This document shows, one piece after another, positions 1 to 8,698 of a DNA stretch of 64,000 nt. Every line of letters starts with the position of its first letter. Position 1 is the stretch's first letter. The stretch lies in the IMG/VR virus record IMGVR_UViG_3300006925_000008, positions 1 through 64,000 of that record. One strand, 5' to 3'. The position numbers were made by a program, and so were the translations under genes. A model generated the notes under the pieces. The model searched no databases. It saw only the letters and a program-made list of their open reading frames with translations, and was not told the DNA's origin. Source of the DNA: a virus.

Positions 1-945
1 CTTGACAAGTATGTCCCAAAGGTCGGTGACGAATGGGCCTTCAGGAGAAAGGTGGAGAAGGACATCGAAGCGTCATTTCATGTTCAACCGCCAAACCAGT
101 CAATGACGAACCGTGCGATATTGTATCATCATTATGACCAACTCGATGAAGTAACACACACTGAAGTGATCAGATGTGAAACCAAGAGAGCAAAGCAGGA
201 ATTGAAAGACGGTGAATGGGTTGAAACAGAACCCGCTGAATACAGACCAGCATTGATTGTATATTTCCCATGCCCTAAGTGTGAAGGTGGCAAAGCGGAG
301 GGATACTCCACCGTGAAGAGTAAGCAAACGATGAACAAGCGTAAAGTTGGTTTCGATGCTGATGTCGGGACTATCGGCAAATGGTCGAAAACACCCATGA
401 CTGTTGGTATTGTTCAATGGCCAAAGGATGATGATGGCAATAACATAGTCAAGTTTGACTCAAGGTTTCACCACCATGACTGTATGGTCTGTGGTAAACC
501 ACACATCAAGTCGGGTCTAGTGCCAGTCATGGCCACAGACGATGAGAAGGACTGGCATGGCATGTGGGTCGGTCAGGACTGTGCAAAGAAGTTTATGGGA
601 TTCATGAAGTTTACAGTGCCTGCGGATGCATGTAAGAAGTGTAATGGCCCTAAATCAAAAGGGATGCTGTTCAAAGAAGTCAGACCAACACCTTCTGTTA
701 TTGAGGACAATGACCTGTCTCAAGAGGAGGTAACTGACCAACTCCATGTAGTGTGGGGCTGTGCCACCTGTGGCAATGAAGGGACACATGAGGAGATGGT
801 GATCGAGTATGACATGGAGACCTATGTCGGCAATGGCCATAAAGTTGAGACTGTCAACTCCAAGGATGTTGGCGAGAAAATCCGCTGGGTCGGATTAGAC
901 GGGTCCCTTGAATTGAACCCGCAGGAGAGAGTTACACCTGAATGA
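1..945 (+). CDS. Multi-zinc-finger protein, 5' end outside window
   Basis: The frame is open from base 1, so the true start lies to the left; the GTG at 52 is only an internal candidate. The visible 314 residues carry four Cys-rich knuckles: CPKC, a DCMVCGKPH motif followed by GQDCAKKF, CKKC, and CATC near the C-terminus. The CxxCG...vGxxCAkkF arrangement is a common zinc module in phage proteins of unknown role. No catalytic motif is visible. It is the first of many zinc-binding proteins in the rightward gene set. Function is unknown; nucleic-acid or protein binding is the simplest guess. Confidence 0.75.
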   Translation, partial: LDKYVPKVGDEWAFRRKVEKDIEASFHVQPPNQSMTNRAILYHHYDQLDEVTHTEVIRCETKRAKQELKDGEWVETEPAEYRPALIVYFPCPKCEGGKAEGYSTVKSKQTMNKRKVGFDADVGTIGKWSKTPMTVGIVQWPKDDDGNNIVKFDSRFHHHDCMVCGKPHIKSGLVPVMATDDEKDWHGMWVGQDCAKKFMGFMKFTVPADACKKCNGPKSKGMLFKEVRPTPSVIEDNDLSQEEVTDQLHVVWGCATCGNEGTHEEMVIEYDMETYVGNGHKVETVNSKDVGEKIRWVGLDGSLELNPQERVTPE

Positions 946-978
946 GCCTTGATATAGGGCTTGTTTAATGGATGAATC

Positions 979-1053
979 GCAGGCGGGGTCAATCAATACC
1001 TGTGGGGGTTTGGTTGTAGGCTTTGTATGTTGGCCTTCACCATCCCCGCCTGC
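979..1053. repeat. Perfect 10-bp inverted repeat around a 55-nt loop
   Basis: GCAGGCGGGG at 979-988 is matched exactly by CCCCGCCTGC at 1044-1053, in the 134-base gap between two genes. The transcript could form a GC-rich stem. The 75-base span resembles a tRNA in size, but there is no T at position 8, no usable T-arm and no anticodon arm, so it is not a tRNA. A 30-codon reading frame (968-1060) also crosses it. It could be a structured leader, a protein-binding site or an RNA processing element. Confidence 0.6.
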
Positions 1054-1079
1054 ACCTTGAGAATGAAGAGATGATAATT

Positions 1080-1562
1080 ATGGCAGAATATGTTGAGATA
1101 GAAATTGAAGAGATGGACCTTTTCCTAGGCGAAGAGGGTTTTGAAAGAATTGAACCTGACGCAGTGGGACACCCGTGCAAAGAAGCGGTGTATGAACGCA
1201 GTTACGATGATTCAGGGTGTCGCATCCGAATCTATTCGTCTGTGGACATTCGCAATTCAGCAGGTCGCAAAGCAGGTTCAGACGCAATACGAGTCGTGCT
1301 GGTTGACCCTGAAGGATACCCTTGGAATAAATCATTCAAGCGTGTGCATCGGGTGGTGAATTGGCGTAACAACTTGTTACAGCGAATCAACCCAGTGATC
1401 GATGAGTATTGGAAATACCCATGGCAAGCACCTAGGGAATGCCCTAAGTGTCAAGGAGGAATACTCCGAACCCGCTGGGGCAAAAAAGGCCCATTCATGG
1501 GCTGTTCAAACTACAACCCAACGGTGCGTGACTCATGTCGTAACACCGAGGCGGTCCAATGA
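1080..1562 (+). CDS. Phage-type protein with topoisomerase-like C4 zinc ribbon
   Basis: The ATG at 1080 is preceded by GAGATGAT (7 of 8 to GAGGTGAT) with a 4-base spacer, so it is preferred over the in-frame ATG at 1071; the product is about 160 residues. The C-terminal third (CPKCQGG then MGCSNY and a final Cys) matches the C4 zinc ribbon of topoisomerase I tails, which bind single-stranded nucleic acid. The N-terminal part, with AIRVVLVD followed by KRVHRVVNWRNNLL, resembles a family of uncharacterised phage proteins. The stop overlaps the next start by four bases (ATGA), implying translational coupling. A role in nucleic-acid metabolism is inferred. Confidence 0.7.
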   Translation: MAEYVEIEIEEMDLFLGEEGFERIEPDAVGHPCKEAVYERSYDDSGCRIRIYSSVDIRNSAGRKAGSDAIRVVLVDPEGYPWNKSFKRVHRVVNWRNNLLQRINPVIDEYWKYPWQAPRECPKCQGGILRTRWGKKGPFMGCSNYNPTVRDSCRNTEAVQ

Positions 1563-2116
1563 ATATATTCATCCTGCATGTAGTAGCGAGGATATGCGCT
1601 AGAATGCACTGCGATGTTCATGTGGTCAAACAGATACTAGAGGCGGCTCAAATGATGGTCGCCGCTTTGGTTGCCAATGGTCATGACCCTGCTGATATGC
1701 CTCTCTCCTCTAGCGGGAGACCATACGGAGTTACGCATAAGAATCATCCATGCACATTATGGGCGGGAGAGTCCAATGCTAACTTCAGGTGGCTAGGCAG
1801 GTTTGGCTTGGCATTAGGGGAGGAGTTTCTGTATAGGAAACGAAGTGCTGACAATAAGCACCCTCTATCAGCCATCGATAAGCCACATCGATGCGTCGAA
1901 GTGATAGAGCAACTGATCGCAATGCACGAAGCAAAGCCGTTTACCGATAAGACTGACGAGATGACTCCATTCAAGCAATGTATGCCTGATGAGTTTAGAA
2001 GCGAGGATACAGTCCTATCCTATCGTGAGTATTACAAGTCAAAAGTGTTCAAGAATACCATATCAGGAAGGCCTGAATGGAACGGCTTACGGCCCGCTCC
2101 TGAATGGTGGTCCTGA
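1559..2116 (+). CDS. Conserved phage protein, MNIF...HCDxHVVK family
   Basis: A 185-residue protein with a pattern I recognise from many phage and large-virus genomes: MNIF start, MHCDVHVVKQILEAAQ, THKNHPCTLWAGES, WLGRFGLALGEEF, TPFKQCMPDEF and a late YREYYKSK segment. The conserved His, Cys and Asp residues suggest an enzyme, but I know of no established activity. The start overlaps the previous stop (ATGA). A 39-base gap follows before the chaperonin. Confidence 0.7.
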   Translation: MNIFILHVVARICARMHCDVHVVKQILEAAQMMVAALVANGHDPADMPLSSSGRPYGVTHKNHPCTLWAGESNANFRWLGRFGLALGEEFLYRKRSADNKHPLSAIDKPHRCVEVIEQLIAMHEAKPFTDKTDEMTPFKQCMPDEFRSEDTVLSYREYYKSKVFKNTISGRPEWNGLRPAPEWWS

Positions 2117-2138
2117 TAGTGAGCCTTGAAATGCTAGA

Positions 2139-2158
2139 CCTCCTTCGGAGGGGTTATG
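2139..2158 (+). promoter_or_regulatory. Hairpin holding the chaperonin Shine-Dalgarno
   Basis: CCTCC (2139-2143), a TTC loop and GGAGG (2147-2151) form a five-pair GC stem in the mRNA just before the chaperonin ATG at 2156. The GGAGG half is itself the Shine-Dalgarno sequence. Folding would hide the ribosome binding site, so the hairpin could limit translation in a temperature- or structure-dependent way. The sequence complementarity is direct; the regulation is inference. Confidence 0.5.
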
Positions 2159-3799
2159 ATGCCCAACGGACAACAGCCGATATTCATAATGCCTGAAGGA
2201 ACAGACCGCACAAGAGGAAAGACGGCACAGGGTAACAATATCGCCGCCGCTAAAGCGGTTGCTGACGCAGTGAAATCAACACTAGGGCCTAAAGGAATGG
2301 ACAAGATGCTAGTCAATGGACTAGGCGATGTCCTCATTACCAATGATGGTGCTACAATCCTGCGTGAAATCAATGTCGAACATCCAGCGGCCAAGATGGT
2401 CATTGAAGTTTCAAAGACTCAAGAAGCACAGTGCTTCGACGGGACTACATCAGCCGTTGTTCTCGCAGGTGCTTTACTCAAGGAGAGCGAAGCACTGATC
2501 GAAAAGAATGTGCATCCGACTGTTATCGCATCAGGATACCGTCTCGCATCGTCTAAAGCATTGGAAACTCTTGAGAAGTGCGTGCTTGACGAAAGACAAC
2601 TGTCCAAGGTCGGTAAAGACCTAGGAGCCATTGCTAAGGTCTGTGCTGAAACAGCATTGACTGGCAAGTTTACTGATACTCACGAAGGAGTCAAGGATGT
2701 CATGTCAGGCATTGCGGGCGATGCCGTCAACAGATTGTCTGACGGGATAAACCCCCCAAACTTAGACGACATCAATGTGATATGTGCAACAGGTGGTTCA
2801 GTTGAAGACTCATACCTGATGGATGGAATTGTCCTAGAGAAGGAAAAGGCTCACAACGGAATGCCAACAGCAGTTGACGGAGCCTCGCTTGCATTGGTTG
2901 ACTTTGCTATTGAAGTTAAGAAAACTGAAGTCGATGCGAGAATCCAAATTACAAGTCCTGATCAAATGCAAGACTTCCTCGACCAAGAAGAAACAGCCCT
3001 GCGAAACATGGTGAAGAAGTTTCAGGATGCCGGAGCAAATGTGGTTCTATGTCAAAAGAAGATTGATGACCTAGCCCTGCATTACATGGCTAAGGCTGGC
3101 ATCATGGCATTACAGTCATGTCGAAAGTCCGAGTTGTCATCAGTCGCAAAGGCGACAGGTGCTGTTGTTATCAGTGACCTTGATGACTTAGTTGATGCTG
3201 ACCTTGGTTCCGCTGGACATGTGATTGAAGAACGAATTGGTGAGAACCTGATGGTTCGTATCGGTGGCGTGTCTGAAGTTGATTCAAGGGCGGTCACAGT
3301 CATCCTGCGTGGTGCAACCACCCATGTCGTTGAAGAGATTGAAAGAGCCTTCGATGATGCGCTTGGAGTAGTGTCTCTAGTCATCAACACCTCACAGATT
3401 GTCGTGGGCGGCGGATGCACATTTGCGGCAATGGCGAAGAACCTGCGTGAATATGCCAGCACTGTTGCTGGTCGAAAGCAGATGGCTATCGAAGCATATG
3501 CCAAGGCACTTGAAGAGATTCCTTCGACCATTGCTGAAAACGCAGGCATGGACCCAGTTGATTCGATCATCGCTTTGAGAGCGGCACACGCTAACAGCGC
3601 ATACACCCACGGAATCCTCGTTACAGATGAGGAGACCGACCTTCTAGTTGACAACCTCCTCCACTATGGAGTGGTTGAACCATTGAGCGTAGTCAAGCAG
3701 GCCTTGATTAGCGCAACTGAAACCTCGACCATGATTCTCCGCATCGATGATGTAATTCAAATGCGTCAAGCGGGGCCTCAAGGCTCACCTATGATGTGA
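2156..3799 (+). CDS. Group II chaperonin (thermosome subunit)
   Basis: A full-length 547-residue thermosome/CCT-type subunit, expected to form an ATP-driven double ring with a built-in lid that folds proteins in the cytoplasm. Visible hallmarks: the GQQPIF N-terminus, [10 protein letters not shown] (43-52), [21 protein letters not shown], the nucleotide-loop DGTT (95-98, with F instead of the usual G before D), the catalytic Asp region FDDAL (399-403) and GGG at 418-420. The C-terminus ILRIDDVIQ is typical, but the tail ends in GSPMM without GGM repeats. The segment around [12 protein letters not shown] and [11 protein letters not shown] resembles Thermoplasma thermosomes. It may fold capsid or tail proteins, as other virus-borne chaperonins do. 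Starts at ATG 2156 or 2159. Confidence 0.97.
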   Translation: MMPNGQQPIFIMPEGTDRTRGKTAQGNNIAAAKAVADAVKSTLGPKGMDKMLVNGLGDVLITNDGATILREINVEHPAAKMVIEVSKTQEAQCFDGTTSAVVLAGALLKESEALIEKNVHPTVIASGYRLASSKALETLEKCVLDERQLSKVGKDLGAIAKVCAETALTGKFTDTHEGVKDVMSGIAGDAVNRLSDGINPPNLDDINVICATGGSVEDSYLMDGIVLEKEKAHNGMPTAVDGASLALVDFAIEVKKTEVDARIQITSPDQMQDFLDQEETALRNMVKKFQDAGANVVLCQKKIDDLALHYMAKAGIMALQSCRKSELSSVAKATGAVVISDLDDLVDADLGSAGHVIEERIGENLMVRIGGVSEVDSRAVTVILRGATTHVVEEIERAFDDALGVVSLVINTSQIVVGGGCTFAAMAKNLREYASTVAGRKQMAIEAYAKALEEIPSTIAENAGMDPVDSIIALRAAHANSAYTHGILVTDEETDLLVDNLLHYGVVEPLSVVKQALISATETSTMILRIDDVIQMRQAGPQGSPMM

Positions 3800-4032
3800 T
3801 GGTTATGCCTGTCCACGGCGATTTCACATACGATAGAAGTTGGGTTGAGATTGAGGACATGCTGGATAGAGCCGAGAAGGTTCAGAACCAACATGCGACG
3901 GCTATATCCGACAAGACAATGAACAAAAAGAGGCGAATGCATCACGCTCGCAACTTCAAAGCGTTGGAGGGTGTGGTCAAGACACTTCGTTGGGTGCTGG
4001 GGGACAAAGACATCGAACACCCCTTGGAATGA
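3796..4032 (+). CDS. Small basic protein of unknown function
   Basis: A 77-78 residue protein whose start (GTG 3796 or ATG 3799) overlaps the chaperonin stop, so it is probably co-translated with it. It has a central basic segment (MNKKRRMHHARNFK) flanked by helical stretches such as WVEIEDMLDRAEKVQNQ. There are no recognisable domains, cysteines or membrane segments. The link to the chaperonin is only positional. Confidence 0.6.
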   Translation: MMVMPVHGDFTYDRSWVEIEDMLDRAEKVQNQHATAISDKTMNKKRRMHHARNFKALEGVVKTLRWVLGDKDIEHPLE

Positions 4033-4085
4033 TCATGAAACTGCACGAGCAACCGAGAACATAGTCCATATGAACCTCATAAATC

Positions 4086-4400
4086 TCACGAGCCAATGCC
4101 GTGCCACCACCTGTCCATGAACGCTTTCTCTCGGAGGTATTGCTCCTCCGTTATCACATCGCCGCAATTCATCTGTATCATTGTCTCCCCCAATGGAGCA
4201 TCGTCCTCCACCTCCGTCGAGGGTGTTGGGACTGGGACCAGTATTTTCCGACTATGATGCTGAATGATTTCAGCGGCTTCAGTTGGCTTCAGGCCACCCA
4301 CCCTCGTGATACCACCTCCTTGGATGGTTACGATCATCTCATTAAACACTAGAAGTGTTCCTTCAGGCTCATCTTGCATATCAATTATTTTTCTTGTCAT
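4086..4400 (-). CDS. Small leftward acidic protein, possible early regulator
   Basis: The only leftward gene in the early half. The chosen ATG (4398-4400) has the Shine-Dalgarno GGAGATGA five bases upstream; longer in-frame starts up to 4436 lack one. The 104-residue product begins MTRKIIDMQDE, has a beta-rich stretch (GTLLVFNEMIVTIQGGG) and a helix LKPTEAAEIIQHHSRK, and ends FMDRWWHGIGS. It shares the 4401-4706 intergenic region with the divergent operon, a position typical of regulators, but no DNA-binding motif is clear. A rightward frame over the same bases looks like a shadow. Confidence 0.6.
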   Translation of the reverse strand: MTRKIIDMQDEPEGTLLVFNEMIVTIQGGGITRVGGLKPTEAAEIIQHHSRKILVPVPTPSTEVEDDAPLGETMIQMNCGDVITEEQYLREKAFMDRWWHGIGS

Positions 4401-4436
4401 AGTTTTCATCTCCATTTGTTTTTTGTTCATGTTCAT

Positions 4437-4706
4437 CTAAAGCGGGGATATTCTGAAAATCGGAAAAAACTCTCAACTTTCCCGAAAACTTTCCGAAGTC
4501 TCACAACCATCATCTTTACTCGATATATCTCAAGAATCGGATTATTTTGTCGAAGACGAACATTATATTGTATCATTACCTGCAACTAGGATGTTGATAT
4601 TACGATTTGAATCTCGGACCTCGTGATTGGAATCTTTGCCAATAGTGAGACATTAAATACCCTGACGGCCTCGTAGGTGTTGTCCCCAAGAGGGATTAAG
4701 GTGAGA
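4437..4706. promoter_or_regulatory. Divergent promoter region
   Basis: A 270-base AT-rich non-coding stretch between the leftward gene and the long rightward operon. A TATA-like TTAAATA lies at 4653-4659, about 50 bases before the ATG at 4707. That predicts a short leader carrying the Shine-Dalgarno AAGGTGA (4698-4704). Other TATA-like elements (CGATATATC near 4521-4529, TTATATTGTA near 4563) could serve either strand. The AACTTTCCCGA / AACTTTCCGA near-repeat is near 4475-4495. Confidence 0.55.
4604..4634. promoter_or_regulatory. Paired operator-like dyads GATTnnAATC
   Basis: GATTTGAATC (4604-4613) and GATTGGAATC (4625-4634) are two dyads with identical half-sites, spaced 21 bp apart (two helical turns). 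They end about 18 bp upstream of the TATA-like element at 4653. A third related dyad with half-sites exchanged, AATCGGATT, lies at 4535-4543. The pattern fits a dimeric regulator binding the same DNA face beside the early promoter. The sites are seen; the function is inferred. Confidence 0.45.
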
Positions 4707-6389
4707 ATGATGAGTCGAAAGTTGATTAAAGAGAGTGCTGAAGAGATGGATAATATCCCCGCTGAATTGGGTCCTGCGTTGAAAATGCTAGGAACAATCC
4801 TGCAAGAAGAATACATGAGTCGTGATGGGGTTTACCTCAATACAACCGAGCGTAAAGACAACCCCCAGCCTATTGCACTTGTCGATGATACTGTCATCAC
4901 AGTCAGGGTGGGTAACAAGCGCATTACAATGACTCCATCTGATGCTGACAAACCAGCCGTCCTGATACCAGTCGGTATGAGTGACAAAAGAAACACATGC
5001 TCGATCCCTAGAGACTGGGCTACTGGTGTTTGGGTTGATGCATTGATTGAAGCATTCGATGGAGACCCATCAGTAGCATTTGCATTTGCTGAAAGAGTCA
5101 ATACAGCCATTGACCTTGCTATGGTGGTCGATGAAGAGACTGGCAAAAAGTCAGTCAAGCAATCTGACCTCCCGACTCATCGTCATGCTGTTGAAGTGGC
5201 TGAAATCCTTGAGTCGTTGAAGCGACACTTTGAGGGTCAGTCGGCAGGTTCACCAAAGGTCAACATGGACTTCACCATTGAGGAGATTGGTGCAACACCT
5301 GTTGGGCCAACTGCTGAAGAAGTTGAGATGGCTAATGAATTGGCTAAACTACAACGCACCGAGAAGGTCTTGAACACCCTCGTTCCTAATCCCAATGTAA
5401 CACCCACGCAGGAGACCCCTCCTGTGGCACAGGATAATGTCATCCCCGTTGAGGCATCCCATCCCGAAACTACCGACCCTGTGCCTGTTGTATTGGAGGA
5501 GGAAACCACCCCAGTTGTTGAAGTGGAGGACACTGTGGATTCTGAACCTATTCTAGGCGTTACTGGTCATCCTGAACATATTGAACACTTGATCATCGAA
5601 GCAATCAACACTGCTGATGAAGCCAATGATGGACCTGATGGACAGGTCGGCCCCACATGGGGTCAATTGAAGAAGACATTGAGTGACCACACCCTCCGTT
5701 ATGTGGACACGCCTGATGACATCAGGGATGCACGCAGGTGCTTAGACAAACTTGTCAAGCACGGCCTAGTCAACAAAGAGGGCGCACGAAGAAGCACACG
5801 CTATTACCTGACTGGTTCAGGGCTTGAGTTGCTGGTCGGAATGCCATTGCCTGATGTCATCAGTCAAGACCTTGAAGAAGTCTCAATGGCCCCTAGCGGG
5901 GATTCCGCTGTGGCTGTATCACATGAGCCTCATATCAACGCTGAAGCAGGTGGCATGTCCATGTGGACTAATGACCCTGAAGTGGTCCAAGAAGTCAAGG
6001 ACGAATGGGATGCGATCATTGCTGACAGTGAACCTTGGGACGGACATGTCGAGGACACCTTTGCTAACAACCCTATGCCTATGGCTGTTATACCGCACAC
6101 AGGCTGTGCTAACTGTGACAAGCCGCATAAGTTTGTTTACGAAGACCTCCCAGTAGGCCCACGCAGGTTCTGTTCTGAAAAGTGCCTATGTCACTATGCC
6201 GCCCTAGAATACAAAGGCGAAGGGTATTACATCGAGTCATTGCGAAACCAACCGATGGGTCACTTTGAGGCCCCAGTTGATGAGCCAGTGGATGAAGAAC
6301 CCGTTCCTGTGGCTGGTCCCGCCAGCATGGACACTGGGACGGCTGATGACCCTGCTATGGATTACCTTGGACTAGGAGGTGGTTTCTGA
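4707..6389 (+). CDS. Winged-helix-like and zinc-finger protein, first gene of long operon
   Basis: About 560 residues, starting at ATG 4707 or 4710 just after AAGGTGA. Three parts are visible: an N-terminal globular region (to about 200), a Pro/Glu/Val-rich linker (about 235-290), and a helical region around GPTWGQLKKTL...RCLDKLVKHGLVNKEG...RSTRYYLT. That last pattern resembles a winged helix-turn-helix with its wing. A Cys-rich site follows (CANCDKPH ... FCSEKCLCHY), and the tail is acidic. It could be a DNA-binding regulator or replication accessory protein; no known family was recognised. Leading the operon from a regulated promoter would suit a regulator. Confidence 0.65.
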   Translation: MMSRKLIKESAEEMDNIPAELGPALKMLGTILQEEYMSRDGVYLNTTERKDNPQPIALVDDTVITVRVGNKRITMTPSDADKPAVLIPVGMSDKRNTCSIPRDWATGVWVDALIEAFDGDPSVAFAFAERVNTAIDLAMVVDEETGKKSVKQSDLPTHRHAVEVAEILESLKRHFEGQSAGSPKVNMDFTIEEIGATPVGPTAEEVEMANELAKLQRTEKVLNTLVPNPNVTPTQETPPVAQDNVIPVEASHPETTDPVPVVLEEETTPVVEVEDTVDSEPILGVTGHPEHIEHLIIEAINTADEANDGPDGQVGPTWGQLKKTLSDHTLRYVDTPDDIRDARRCLDKLVKHGLVNKEGARRSTRYYLTGSGLELLVGMPLPDVISQDLEEVSMAPSGDSAVAVSHEPHINAEAGGMSMWTNDPEVVQEVKDEWDAIIADSEPWDGHVEDTFANNPMPMAVIPHTGCANCDKPHKFVYEDLPVGPRRFCSEKCLCHYAALEYKGEGYYIESLRNQPMGHFEAPVDEPVDEEPVPVAGPASMDTGTADDPAMDYLGLGGGF

Positions 6390-6685
6390 TGAAGGACTTC
6401 AAGCCGGTCATTGGCACAGCGGCCTCACGCAACAAGTGGTTGCCAGCACGACTACGCATTGAGCCAAAGTTTGTCCGTCTGACGCAGGTCAATGGACACA
6501 CGGGCATGGTTATCCTTGTTCGGATTTCATCTATCATCTCAATATCACCTATGACATTGGACCCGCTTGAAGGGTCGTTTGTTATGCTCGCTGGCGACCA
6601 ACGCCCAATCAAGGTTTCAGAACCATACGGAATGATCGCTAGTAAACTTGGAATCAAAGCAGTAGTATCTGTGGAGGAGGAGTAA
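6389..6685 (+). CDS. Small beta protein, FlbD-like
   Basis: A 98-residue protein whose ATG overlaps the previous stop. The core (FVRLTQVNGHTGMVILVRISSIISISP, then SFVMLAGDQRPIKVSEPY) has the beta pattern of FlbD-like small proteins, which are frequent in phages and usually lack a defined role. There are no cysteines or catalytic residues. Family assignment is by pattern only. Confidence 0.55.
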   Translation: MKDFKPVIGTAASRNKWLPARLRIEPKFVRLTQVNGHTGMVILVRISSIISISPMTLDPLEGSFVMLAGDQRPIKVSEPYGMIASKLGIKAVVSVEEE

Positions 6686-6687
6686 TT

Positions 6688-7587
6688 ATGACAGGAATCA
6701 AAGCATGGGTAATCACCCACTATCACGGCGGCATACCAAACGGTTCATCCATCTATCTCAATGAGGCTGATGCTAGAGTTGATTGGGATGAAATGTTTGA
6801 TGCTGAAGACATTGCGAAGTATGAATATGAAGACCATGAAGGCAATCTATTGACGGCTCAATCAGCGTGGGACCACGGATGGTGCGAGATGCATAAAGAA
6901 GAGATGCGAGTCGATGAAACAATCATTGAGGGGACAGGAAAACACCACCGCTCTATTACCGATGCAACTGATGTCATTCATCAGACTGTGCTTGAGGAAT
7001 TATGCCACAGGCTAATCGACTCCATGGACGCTCATGCCGACTGTCGAAAGGAGTTTTCTGACTGGTGCGGTTTTACACCCATTGGTCAAAGAGGACTCAA
7101 GGAACACGAGGCTAGGAGAATCCTAATGCCTGAAGACGGCTCAATAGAAACATGGGACCAATACTACAACCTTGAATACAGACCAAGTGATACTATTCAC
7201 CTTGCTGACTTTGTTCACGCATCAATCGAATTGATTGAAGAAAAGGGAGTAGTTGATTTGGATGATTATGACCAACAGAACCTCCTGCATTACTGTGCTA
7301 TGTGGAACATGGAATGCGGCATCAATGATTTGGATGAGGAGGACTTCATTATCGCACAGAACGCCGCACTTATGTTCTATAAGAGGGGCTGGGCAACTAA
7401 GAAACAGTTGCAGGGCTGGGGTGACTTCATCGCTGAAGAAGAGGTCAAGACAGTGACTATTACAATGCCTGAAGACGCATGGAACATATTGTCTGAAGCA
7501 CTATCCATGGACATGGAGTCTAAGCATATCGACCCTGAAATACGAAATGATATTTACGAAGCAATGGATCAGGTGGTGTTTGAATGA
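6688..7587 (+). CDS. Hypothetical acidic protein
   Basis: A 299-residue acidic protein with no recognised domain, rich in Asp, Glu, Trp and His, with scattered Cys. The Shine-Dalgarno GGAGGAG sits 5 to 8 bases before ATG 6688. It ends with a short helical segment after VTITMPEDAWNILSEAL that resembles a dimerisation helix. The stop overlaps the next start (ATGA). Function unknown. Confidence 0.65.
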   Translation: MTGIKAWVITHYHGGIPNGSSIYLNEADARVDWDEMFDAEDIAKYEYEDHEGNLLTAQSAWDHGWCEMHKEEMRVDETIIEGTGKHHRSITDATDVIHQTVLEELCHRLIDSMDAHADCRKEFSDWCGFTPIGQRGLKEHEARRILMPEDGSIETWDQYYNLEYRPSDTIHLADFVHASIELIEEKGVVDLDDYDQQNLLHYCAMWNMECGINDLDEEDFIIAQNAALMFYKRGWATKKQLQGWGDFIAEEEVKTVTITMPEDAWNILSEALSMDMESKHIDPEIRNDIYEAMDQVVFE

Positions 7588-8015
7588 GGTCTGAATGGAT
7601 TTGGATTTCGGCTGATGACAGCGAGGCTATACTATATCCTATCATGGGGCCTAGACTTGAAGACGGACCTCAACGCATTAGGTGGATGCAGGACATGATT
7701 GGTGGCTACTTTACGCCCTTCATCCCAATCTATCCTATCAAGACTGCCGAATTGTTTTGGATGGGTGTCTTTTCTCACCCACAGTTTACAATCGAAGACA
7801 TCAGCAGGTTTGATGAGAACATTCAGAACCTATGGTGTGATGAAGAAGGAGACCTGAAGCAGTTGCCACTGAACAAGCGAGCGACCACTTTAACCGGCAG
7901 ACCTATTGTTGGCAATATCCTGATTGAATTGACTAATCCTGATTGGGATGAAGAAGCGGAGGGCCTGTGGGTCCAGTCTTCTGATGGCCCAGTCTTCGTG
8001 AAGGAGGAGGAATGA
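7584..8015 (+). CDS. Hypothetical protein
   Basis: A 143-residue acidic protein coupled to its neighbours by ATGA overlaps at both ends. It has a hydrophobic segment (YFTPFIPIYPIKTAELFWMGVF) too polar to be a clear membrane span, and a single cysteine. No family recognised. Confidence 0.6.
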   Translation: MRSEWIWISADDSEAILYPIMGPRLEDGPQRIRWMQDMIGGYFTPFIPIYPIKTAELFWMGVFSHPQFTIEDISRFDENIQNLWCDEEGDLKQLPLNKRATTLTGRPIVGNILIELTNPDWDEEAEGLWVQSSDGPVFVKEEE

Positions 8016-8104
8016 TGATGCCCTGCGAATGTGATGAGCCAGTGCCTCGCCATGTCGGATGTCATCCGACCTCCTGCACCAAATGTGAAGAGGTGATCGA
8101 ATGA
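8012..8104 (+). CDS. 30-residue cysteine-rich microprotein
   Basis: A very short frame (ATG 8012, 8015 or 8018) that overlaps the previous stop and, through ATGA, the next start. That is the same coupling used by its larger neighbours, and it fills an otherwise empty gap. It contains CEC near the N-terminus and GCH, SC and TKCE in the second half, enough for one zinc site. GGAGGAGG lies just upstream. Real by context, though its size limits certainty. Confidence 0.5.
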   Translation: MMMPCECDEPVPRHVGCHPTSCTKCEEVIE

Positions 8105-8409
8105 GTGAAGTAAAGGTGGTTCCTATGCCATTCCCGCCATTGGGGAACATCCCCATGAGAATGCTCATAGTTACTGATGAGGACATTGCTAATGCACCGT
8201 CATGTGAAAATTGCATGAAGGTTCGCTTTGACCACCCTGATATGATGGGTGAGCGTAACGACTGGTGTCTTGATTGTAATGATGAGGCACTGAAGGCGGG
8301 GGGCATGGATGATGCTTCGTTTGGCCTATGGGTTCTTGACAATATCAACAAAGGTAAAGTGATTGGAGTCATCCGTAAAGACAGGGGGTCTATCCGTGTC
8401 AAAAACTAG
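8101..8409 (+). CDS. Small zinc-ribbon protein
   Basis: A 102-residue protein with two CxxC knuckles (CENC and CLDC) separated by about 20 residues, a typical zinc ribbon, and a basic C-terminal tail. No enzymatic motif. It overlaps the preceding microprotein by four bases. Probably a nucleic-acid or protein binding accessory factor. Confidence 0.65.
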   Translation: MSEVKVVPMPFPPLGNIPMRMLIVTDEDIANAPSCENCMKVRFDHPDMMGERNDWCLDCNDEALKAGGMDDASFGLWVLDNINKGKVIGVIRKDRGSIRVKN

Positions 8410-8698
8410 GAGAGGCCGAGGCCCTGCTACAACAGTATGGACCCCACAGAACCGACCAAAGAGTCGTCAGCATTCGTCATTGGTATGGCGTGCCGCTGTA
8501 TCTGTATTGGGCTTCCCACCGTCTTGGATGAGGATGGTCCCAGCAAACAGATATGCGGATACTCCTGATGGGAGGGTGTTATTGAAAACAACTCGCTGGG
8601 AGATTGCACGGTCTGAAAACGATAAACACCCGATCATCATATCAGGTCCGGCAAAAAAAGCCGCTGAAGAATTACTGACAATGGAGGTTTCTCAATGA
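8396..8698 (+). CDS. Hypothetical basic protein
   Basis: The start chosen is GTG 8396, with GGGGG about 8 bases upstream; a longer form from TTG 8363 is possible. About 100 residues, with a strongly basic N-terminus (KTRRGRGP) and a C-terminal helix KKAAEELLTMEV. The stop overlaps the next ATG (8695). No known domain. Confidence 0.55.
   Translation: MSKTRRGRGPATTVWTPQNRPKSRQHSSLVWRAAVSVLGFPPSWMRMVPANRYADTPDGRVLLKTTRWEIARSENDKHPIIISGPAKKAAEELLTMEVSQ

Noticed and set aside
979-1053. Possible tRNA gene
   Set aside because: The size and 7-pair end stem fit, but there is no T8, no T-arm with TTC(A/G) in the right place, and no anticodon stem.
3082-3654. 190-residue leftward frame inside the chaperonin
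   Set aside because: It is antisense to the conserved chaperonin coding sequence and shows Ser/Thr/Pro-biased shadow composition.
4101-4352. Rightward 83-residue frame opposite the small leftward gene
   Set aside because: Unnatural composition (many aromatic and His residues), no ribosome site, and the leftward frame has a good Shine-Dalgarno.
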